Source: Roridomyces roridus
Lineage: Eukaryota > Basidiomycota > Agaricomycetes > Agaricales > Mycenaceae
Direction of reading: 5' to 3'
Length of the DNA stretch: 64,000 nucleotides
NCBI GenBank assembly: GCA_029378245.1
Contig: JARKIF010000019.1
Coordinates: forward strand, 186,001-250,000
The notes beneath the pieces are model-generated. The model did no database searches. It saw only the letters and a list, made by a program, of their open reading frames with translations, and was not told where the DNA came from. Both the position numbers and the translations under genes were made by a program. Positions 57,180 through 64,000 of this stretch are shown here, piece by piece; position 1 is the first letter of the stretch, and each line of letters begins with the position of its first letter.

Positions 57180-58728
57180 ATGCCCTACTCGATTTCTGCC
57201 CTCTTCGCTCTCCCCCGCAGCCTCGCAGGCCTGTTCTTTGCCAGCAAGGTTGTCCACCTCTCCTCGCCGTCGCCGCCTGTTGTCAAGTACACGCCGACTC
57301 GCACCACCCACATCTTCTTCGAGCCCACACGATGCCTTCCAAGCCCGACTTCCAGCGAGCCTTCCGAGCTCCCTTACGTCGTTTTGTATGGATTCGCCAT
57401 CGTCATCATCGCCAGTGTCGTCTTCACCATCTGGTCGACTATCAAAGACGCTCGACGCCGCAGCCCACCACCAGAACCCGACCCCGAAACGAAACCAGAC
57501 AAATTCGGCACATGGACGCCGTGGCTCGTTGTCCTGTCGCTCAATATCGCATTCTACCTCTCCTCCACCGTCACGGTCATCCCAGCGCCTCCCAAGAGCT
57601 TGTTTCCCGAGTTGATGCTATACCGCCTAGCAATGATGCTCGAGGGGAAAATTCTAGATATCCTCAGCATTGTCCACCACCTCCACACCCACGGTCTGCA
57701 GTACCTCAAGATCGTAATGCTCGCCATCGCTGGTCATGCCATCGGGCTTCTCACCACCCTCGCACATCGGCGCGTGCTTGCCTTTGTCCACCAACACCAC
57801 CTTCGCATTCTGTCCTTCATCCGAAAGCACTGGGGCCCAGTTCTCGCTGCGCTCGTCTTTGGACTCCTCCACGTCCTTCAATCCCCTCGCCATTATGGAT
57901 ATTCTCCGGACCGCTGGCAAATTCCTCGGAACTTTGTGCTTTCGCTTCCTTCAGTGCAGTTGGGGATGGTGTCGGTCAGCTTCATCCTCAACTGAAATCA
58001 TGCAACTGCTGACTATCTACTAGATGATTCTTGCGCCTCTAATTATCCACTGCGCGGCGATATCTCTCTATACTGTGATCACGTCCTTATGCTTCCTTCC
58101 GTCTACCGTGCGAGCAGTGGTACCCGACCGCAAGATGTATCGCTTGCTCTCCGCCTACATCCTTGCATCTATCGCCTTGTTCCTGACGGCGTATAACCTT
58201 CTCTCCTTTGCACATCTCGAGGCGATCCCAGTGGGACCCGATGCGAGTTACTGGATCAGAGACCGAGGATCGCAGATATTCACCTCCGCTCAACCGCGAC
58301 GCGAAATTTGGGAATCCTCCAGGTCGTCACGGGGACACCACAGCAACTGGGTGGGATTTTACGAGTTCATACGATTGTTATGGGCCACGGCTTGGGAGGC
58401 TCTGCCTTGGGCTCAGAAACTGGTACGTCTTTATCTTTCATACCCTAACCTTCGCTTACCCTTCCTAATAGCTGATCGTCGTGCCTACAGTCCTATTCTA
58501 CGGGTACTTTTACATCGTACGTACCCCAAGTCATCGTCTGCTCCTCGACTCATTTCTTCGACAGATGCCTGTGATGATGCCTCGGGTGCGAAAGATTCAG
58601 GTTTTGCTGAGAATGGAATATCAAAAGTATCGGCGTCGACAGTACGTCTGTCAATTCTTTTCTGCCGATTGTTTTCTAATCTTTTCACCAGAGCTGTCTA
58701 TCGCCGTTACTTGCAAGAATCGGTCTGA
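57180..58728 (+). CDS. family A membrane protein A1' (450 aa, identical to A1)
   Basis: Exons 57180-57974, 58024-58422, 58472-58516, 58565-58641, 58692-58728. Introns are 48-50 nt; the first starts GTCAGC, a weak donor shared with other copies. Hydrophobic segments: PYVVLYGFAIVIIASVVFTI; WLVVLSLNIAFYLSSTVTVI; YLKIVMLAIAGHAIGLLTTL; PVLAALVFGLLHVL; LIIHCAAISLYTVITSLCFL; YILASIALFLTAYNLLSF; LIVVPTVLFYGYFYI. Retention of the last intron would keep the frame open to 59038. Long open frames in the other two phases of exon 1 come from its C-rich codons. Upstream is the loop end; downstream is B' tail-to-tail. Confidence 0.77.
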
Positions 58729-59427
58729 GAATCGGCTAGCGACGACTATTGGACGACCAGGAGAAGTGCCTAACGCAGCGTCAAGTTCGAGCACCGCGAG
58801 AGAGGATTCAATCGAGGAAAGATATACGCAAGGCTACGGAATCTGTCGGGGACGCCCAACTTTTTTTCGACAACAGCAAGCTTCTTATCCTTCAACCTTT
58901 GGTCCTAAAACGGTGTTTCGTTCTTTGACGTGTGCGTTCTTTCCCCGTTTCTCACTGCATATTTCTCACGTCTTGTTCTCCAGTGCGAGCAGTGCTTGGG
59001 TCGTCCGATTTTCGTTTGCTTTCCGACCGCCGAATTAGATTATACCCGCAGCCGCATGAGCTTGCACCCATTTTCATCTCTCTCTGCCTCGTCTTTTCCT
59101 ATATCTTTTGTACTATCTAGACTGCTTGAATCTATCATCTGAACCCATTCTCTCAGGCCGGGATTCGTAGGTATAATACTACTACTACAAACGCAGGGCG
59201 TGAAGCTTCAAGCTTCAAGTTCAGATACTCCGAGTGAATTTCAATGTGCTAATGGATTCCATGTTGATATAGAAGATTGTGGTAATGTACACTGTGGGCT
59301 AGTTGTTGGATACAAATGATGTCGTAGTTGTACAGTGTTCTGTTTCTATATGCGTATAGGTCTATGTGCGTGATCCAGGAAAAAGTCCAAAAAGTGAGAG
59401 AAAAAAAGCCTTGTTCATTATGCCACC
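58729..59427 (+). other. 3' tail of A1' and intergenic, within the identical arm
   Basis: The first ~400 bp is the conserved family tail, including a donor at 58934 and acceptor at about 58982 before TGCGAGCAGTGC. The remainder is unique non-coding sequence with CTTCAAGCTTCAAG at about 59206, ending at the B' stop. Confidence 0.45.
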
Positions 59428-61085
59428 CTAACGCCCGCTCACCCCATAATAACGGCCATACTCTGCTGCAAGAGATGCCTGCTCCGCATCATTATGCCGG
59501 CGAGCCTGAGCTTGTCCGCGTCGGAGGCGCGTCTGGGGAGTGCGCAGCGGGGTCTGGAGAACAACTTCCCTTGGCCGGAGAGCAGGTGTGGGCGTCCGTG
59601 GGATAGGCACCGCGTCATGGACCGCGTCACGAATGAATCGGACCTCGTCGCCATTACGAGCTCTGGTGTTGACCATCTGCTGGACAACACGCCTGTTCTG
59701 GCGCTGGGGCGTCGATGAGCCGGAGGGAGCGGGGAGGTAGTTGGTACGGTCATTCAGCGGGCCTCGGGGTGAGTCCGCCTTGGCCTTCCCATTCACGGGT
59801 ACATGGTTCAGGGTGAAGGAGTCGTCGTGTACGACGGATTCGCCGGCAGCGAACGGAGGCTCTTCCGCCTGGAGCTCCTCGGTGAATGAGAGGGACTCGT
59901 CGCTGGGGAAGGTGTCGTCTGTGGGTATCGACGTGTCTACGGCCCTGGCCTTGTCCTTGTGCTGGTCCAAAGTGACGACCGAGGATGACGACACCGACTC
60001 CCTCTGCAAGAACGCAGGATCGGCGGGCAGCGCGTCCAATGACAGAGCCGGAGGATCCAAGGCAGTCGGTACAGGCCCAAGCTCGGGGCTGTTCACCACC
60101 ACCAAACGGTCACCCAGGGTGGGAAACAATGGGCCGAGGGCCTCGCGTACCGGGCGCACCAGTTCGAGGGTGGGCACCCTAACGACGACCAGACTCGAAT
60201 TGGCGGTGGCGGTGGCGGCAGCAGGGATGCGGCGGCGAGGCAGGGACCTTGAACCCGATGGCGTAGAGAGAGAGGGTTGCGGGACAGGACGTTCGGGGTC
60301 AGTTTGAGTGCCCATGTCGACGAGAACCGGGACAGGCGCAGTCTGAACGCCCTGGTCCACGAAACGAGCAACGACGGCCGGACGTTCTAAGGCAGTGTGA
60401 ACCTCCTGGTCGACCAAACGAGGGACTGGGTCCTCGGCAACAGCGACGTGCTGTGCGACAGGGGGTTCGTCGGCAACGGCAAGTTCCTCAGCAACGGCGA
60501 GTTCCTCTGCATTGGCGAGTTCGTCAGCAATCGCAAGCCCTTCGAGAGCCAATTGGTCTCCAAGTGCGTCCGCAACTGCACGAGGGTCGTGGGGAGGACG
60601 GGGAGCAGAAGGCAAACGGCGAGGCTTGAACAGAAGATAGACGATCAAGGCCATGACTGCGATGACCACAGGGACCAGCCAGATCAAGGAAGGGTTTTTC
60701 CTGAAATCGGACACCGGCTGGAACTGTGGCCAGGAAAGAGTGGGTGATGGTGCAGGCAGAGGAACGGCGGAAGATAAGGAGGGAGTGACGGGGCCTGGCA
60801 TCGTAGGGCAGGCACTGGTGGGAGTCACCATCACCGTGAGGGTTACAGTGACTGGTGTTGGAGGGGGAGCAGGGGCGGGGGGTAGCGCAAGCTGTTGCAT
60901 TGGAGCAGCGGGCGTGGTGCGGGCAGTGTTGGCGAGTCGGACCACGTATCGGTGGGCGAGTCCCGCCAGAGACCCGCCGACGAAGTAATCCAGGTAAAGA
61001 GTGTAAACGAGTCGGCCAACGCTAAAGGCAAGGGTTAGTATCTAGATGCTTGCACTAGGCGGGGGACGTGGGCGAACCTGAGCAT
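59428..61085 (-). CDS. family B low-complexity membrane protein B' (intact)
   Basis: A tiny first exon 61085-61078 (ATGCTCAG) is followed by a 56-nt intron (61022-61077, CTAAC branch point) and exon 2 from 61021 to the stop at 59428. The joined N-terminus reads MLSVGRLVYTLYLDYFVGGS, a hydrophobic start; then Pro/Thr-rich sequence, a membrane segment LIWLVPVVIAVMALIVYLLF, basic residues, an Ala/Glu-rich ADELANAEELAVAEELAVAD run, LVDQGVQT-type repeats and a conserved middle (SGSRSLPRRRIPAAATATA). The C-terminal part is Arg-rich and ends AAEYGRYYGVSGR. About 535 residues. Starts 214 bp from A2', divergent. No known domain; a type I or II membrane-anchored scaffold is possible. Confidence 0.65.
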
Positions 61086-61256
61086 GGTCGTGGTCTGAAA
61101 GAGAGAATGAGGAAAGGGGTTGATGGGCTTCGCGTCGATTTTGAGTGAGCCACACTTATTTCTACACCTCTTCAGGCTCATTGCGACGCGTCTTCGATGT
61201 CATTCAAAAGGGCGCTGAGATACTCTCAGTCTCCGGGTGCATCATCGGCGACGGTG

Positions 61257-61286
61257 GGTGGCTGACACTCAATTATACATCTTGTC
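61257..61286 (+). promoter_or_regulatory. family A upstream box of A2'
   Basis: GGTGGCTGACAC followed by TCAATTATACATC, 13 bases before the ATG at 61300 and within the 214-bp divergent region shared with B'. Confidence 0.55.
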
Positions 61287-61299
61287 ATCTACCACAACA

Positions 61300-63221
61300 A
61301 TGCCTTCTCTCGTATTCCCAATTTCCGCCCTCCCACGCAGCTTCGGAGGCCTTTTGTTCGGTGTTCTCAAGATATTCAACGTCGACAATCAGCCAGTGCT
61401 CGTCGTTCCCGAGTACAGCGCGCCGCCACCGCCCACCAAGACTACTCCAATGTATCTGCCGCCAACGAGATGCATCCCAAGCCCTTCCAGCAGCTCCAGC
61501 GAGTCTCCTTTGCTCGGGCTCCTCGCCATGGTCATCATCGCCAGTGTCGTATGCATCGTTTGCACAATGTTTGACGCCTCTCCTCCCGAAACACGCCCTC
61601 CACCTCCACCTCCTCCACGCAAACCCGCGAAGTCGAGGCCAACATCATTCTCATCCAACAGAGATCCATGGTCGCGTGTTATATGGGTGTACCTCGCGAC
61701 AATAGCCCTTGGAACTCCCATTGCACATCATCTCTACTTCGACAAACCCCGACTCGTCGGCGACCTGGGCACACGAATCATGCTCATGGTGGAGAACGCG
61801 TTCCTCACCGCATGGGATAGCGTCGAGTCGCTTTTCAGTGTCCATATCGTTCCGCATTGGCAACAATACCTCAAGCTCTGGTCGTTCGCACTCGCAAGCC
61901 ATTCGATGGGCTTCCTGGTCCTGTTAACCTACCGCCGCTGGTACCGTCTTTTTGCGGATGTTCTTCAGACCCCTTGGGTTCCCTTCTTCTTTGCTCCCTT
62001 CATCGTTCCCGTCGTTGTGTTCGCCTCCACTCGGAAGTTCAGCTGGATACTTTGGTTTACCTATTCTACCGTGGACCACCAACTCCCAACTCCACAAGCG
62101 ATGCACGACCGGCTTCTTCAGCTTCCCGCTGAGCTGTATCTTCTCGTCGGTGCAACGGACTCCCTGGATGCCTGGGTAAGGTTTTTTCCTTGCATTTCAG
62201 CGGAACGATCTGATCAGTAACGCAGATGATGCTCGGGCCATACATTCTCAATATAATCACGCTGGTGCTGCTCACCATAAGCCTCATCCTCCGTTCTGTA
62301 CCGTGGGCACTCAGGAGGATGCACCATGAGCGCGATTTCACCTGTAGAGTGCTACTCTGTAGCGCCGCCCTGATCACCTTCTCAGCCTCCTTGTTGGGCG
62401 GCTGCCTGTCATATCACTATTTCTCCGCGGAATATAGAATCTGGCCTGCCGAGGCCCAGCGCGTTTTCTGGCGGTCATTCCATTGCTCAGACGCCAGATC
62501 ACAGTTGTTGCATATCCTTCGATTCATATGGGAGAGGAATCTGCGCTGGAAGCAGCAAAGGATTCTGGAGTTTGGCAACCACGGACAGGAGCTCTGGCGC
62601 GAGTTGTGGGAAGCAATTGGCTTCTGTGTGGGGACATGGAGAGCGTTGCATCTTATTCATAAACTGGTGAGTGGGTGTCATTGCTCCTCCCCTTCGTTGT
62701 TCTGAGCACCACGCAGGTCATGGTGGTGCCCATTGTGATGTTGTATGGCCACTACTACGTCGTACGTCGGACCCGTCCTCTCTGTCCATCATGCTCATCA
62801 TTCACTAGATGCCCGAAATACGGAGACAGTGGCACGGCTGGCGATTCCGCCGCCGACGTCGATGGTGCGTTTCATCTCCGTAGTCGACACCTCATCTTAC
62901 CTAGCCCAGATTCATACATACCCACCCTCGGTCGAGAATCGGTTAGCAGCAATAGCTGGACGGCCAGTAGAAGTGCTCAACGCAACGACAAAGCTCAAGA
63001 CACCGCGAGAGAGGAGCATTCAAGGAGGGACGCGGCTGCCATGAAGATCGTCGGGGACGCCCAACTATTTTTCGCCATCAGCAAGCCTTTTTACCTCCAA
63101 GATATCCTAAAGCGGTGTTTTTGTTCTTTGGCGTGTAAGTTGTTGTCCTGGTCTTCGAGTTCGTGTCTTGACTTTCTTACTAGTGCGAGCCGCGCTTGGG
63201 TCGTCCAATTCCGTCCGTTAG
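61300..63221 (+). CDS. family A membrane protein A2' (intact, 561 aa)
   Basis: Exons 61300-62175, 62226-62666, 62717-62761, 62809-62864, 62905-63134, 63184-63221; sum 1686 nt, open. Starts MPSLVFPISALPRSFGGLLF, then a PPTRC motif and a PPPPPPRKP run, then seven hydrophobic segments. Exon 3 encodes VMVVPIVMLYGHYYV. Exon 4 is basic; exons 5-6 give a polar tail (EEHSRRDAAAMKIVGDAQLF) ending LRAALGSSNSVR. This is the intact counterpart of the broken A2 at 46606. Function unknown; best read as a lineage-specific polytopic membrane protein. Confidence 0.75.
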
Positions 63222-63600
63222 CTGACCGCCGAGTGTGAGGTTATACCCGCAGCTGCCTATGTAGCTTGCACCAAGGATTCTTCTATCTACTTTTGTATTT
63301 TCTCTCTATTCAATATCATTTCTCCACGAACTCGAATCAACTTGATGGAATCCATACGGACTTTGGAGTCTTCTTTCTTTCTTTCTGAACAGCTGCCAAG
63401 AACGTGGGGAAGTTCCACGAGGGATGCCATTTTTGAAAGTGCCGAGATTCTTCGGACCCGTGCTCGGAGCCATTCTTTGAGTCACCAGCTATTCTTCTAG
63501 CGGTGACCAGTCACCGCGGCGGGGCGAAGCGCCTCCGCTGAGTCTTGTATAAATAAGGCCTTCCATTGAACGTTGAACTCCCATTACTTCTCACTCAGAA
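63222..63600. other. intergenic: A2' 3' flank and promoter of the dehydrogenase gene
   Basis: TATAAATA at 63548-63555 lies 46 bp before the ATG at 63601 and is a likely TATA box. No gene seen. Confidence 0.5.
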
Positions 63601-64000
63601 ATGTCTTCTCCCAACTTGCATGCTCTCGTCTTTGGCGCCTCGGGTCTCGCAGGCTGGGGCGTAGTCAGCCAACTCTTGGCCAATTATCCAGCAAAAGGGA
63701 CGTTTTCTCGGGTGACTGCAGTCGTCAACAGGCCGCTCAGTGTCGCGGACTCGTTGTGGCCCACCACGGACTCTCCTACGCTCGAGCTGGTCACGAATGT
63801 GGATCTAACTAAAGGCTCTGTCCAGGAGTTCACGTTGCACCTCAAGGAGAAGGTAGAGGACATCGCTACTGTTACTCATGTCTTTTATTTCGGTTTGTGC
63901 ACCATGTCAGCACGGTCGTTGTTCTGACATCTGGCGCAGTTTACAGACAACACGACGATCCACTGTTGGAAATCGAAATTAACTGCGGAATGCTTGAGCG
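63601..64000 (+). CDS. PRISE-like NAD(P)-dependent reductase (5' part)
   Basis: Starts MSSPNLHALVFGASGLAGWG; the GASGLAGW glycine motif is the Rossmann dinucleotide-binding loop in the form seen in PRISE proteins (progesterone 5-beta-reductase/iridoid synthase-like). VVNRPLSVADSLWP and DIATVTHVFYF follow. The intron 63893-63939 (47 nt) joins in phase to VYRQHDDPLLEIEINCGMLE at the window edge. The catalytic Tyr/Lys region lies outside. In fungi these are short-chain-like reductases of mostly unknown substrate. Confidence 0.72.

Larger units (their letters stand above)
57108..59617 (+). repeat. inverted repeat, right arm (2,510 bp)
   Basis: Exact reverse complement of 48407-50916. Starts CTGAATTTCC and ends in the coding region of B'. 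Beyond it the B' and A2' genes continue the mirror order at lower similarity. Confidence 0.93.

Noticed and set aside
57137..58012. 291-codon open frame overlapping exon 1 of A1' (and its mirror at 50012-50887)
   Set aside because: It starts at GTG in the promoter box, runs in another phase over C-rich codons, and has low-complexity basic/Pro/Ser content without homology. It is identical in both arms only because the DNA is identical.
48407..59617. Assembly duplication of one haplotype as the sole explanation for the identical arms
   Set aside because: Not excluded, but the arms are inverted, the flanking genes are diverged homologues in matching mirror order, and both inner flanks are unique. 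Long reads are needed to settle it.
44803..63221. Mating-type locus
   Set aside because: No homeodomain gene pair, no STE3-type receptor motif and no CaaX pheromone precursor seen. Seven hydrophobic segments alone are not enough to call a pheromone receptor.
1..64000. CRISPR array, rRNA or bacterial operon features
   Set aside because: Intron-rich eukaryotic genes throughout; no regularly spaced repeats with unique spacers and no rRNA-like sequence were seen.

Overview
The window is nuclear DNA of a filamentous basidiomycete, most likely an agaricomycete. Nearly every gene is split by 40-60 nt GT-AG introns with CTRAY-type branch points. The recognisable products are eukaryotic and fungal (Rna14, Hrp1-like RNA-binding protein, GH85 and GH3 enzymes, PdxT/Sno, a WD40 + inositol 5-phosphatase, agaric-type F-box/LRR proteins), and a chromodomain Ty3/gypsy element is present. 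Exon structures below were worked out by eye from splice signals and reading phase.

Layout. 1-461: 3' end of a GH3 beta-glucosidase-like gene. 611-8585: a low-complexity membrane protein, a frameshifted copy and an intact copy of an unrecognised seven-hydrophobic-segment family (called family A here), and a DUF6697-like gene between them. 8863-26667: two F-box genes interleaved with a decaying tandem array of a small, possibly mitochondrial protein (family C). The array is split by an 8.8-kb Ty3/gypsy retrotransposon (12289-21121) that itself carries a 2.7-kb DNA transposon-like insertion in its reverse transcriptase. 25380-37319: a conserved block (possible p31comet/MAD2L1BP-like protein, small secreted protein, serine carboxypeptidase, PdxT/Sno, Rna14, cytosolic ENGase). 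37926-44478: a low-complexity membrane protein, another family A gene and an Hrp1-like gene.

44803-63221 is the most unusual part. Three genes (A2, B, A1) are repeated as a mirror image (A1', B', A2') around a 6.2-kb centre holding a WD40-inositol 5-phosphatase gene and an O-fucosyltransferase-like gene. The inner arms (48407-50916 and 57108-59617; 2,510 bp) are identical in everything I compared, while the outer genes have diverged: A2 carries several frameshifts and B one, but A2' and B' are open. The window ends in a PRISE-like dehydrogenase gene.

Family A has seven copies, with seven hydrophobic segments and a characteristic exon pattern. Four copies lie head-to-head, 190-315 bp apart, with a gene encoding a proline/serine/acid-rich membrane-anchored protein (family B or B-like). 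Six of seven share a promoter box just upstream of the ATG. I know of no described family that matches; this repeated A/B gene pair, together with the mirrored duplication, is my best candidate for an undescribed system.
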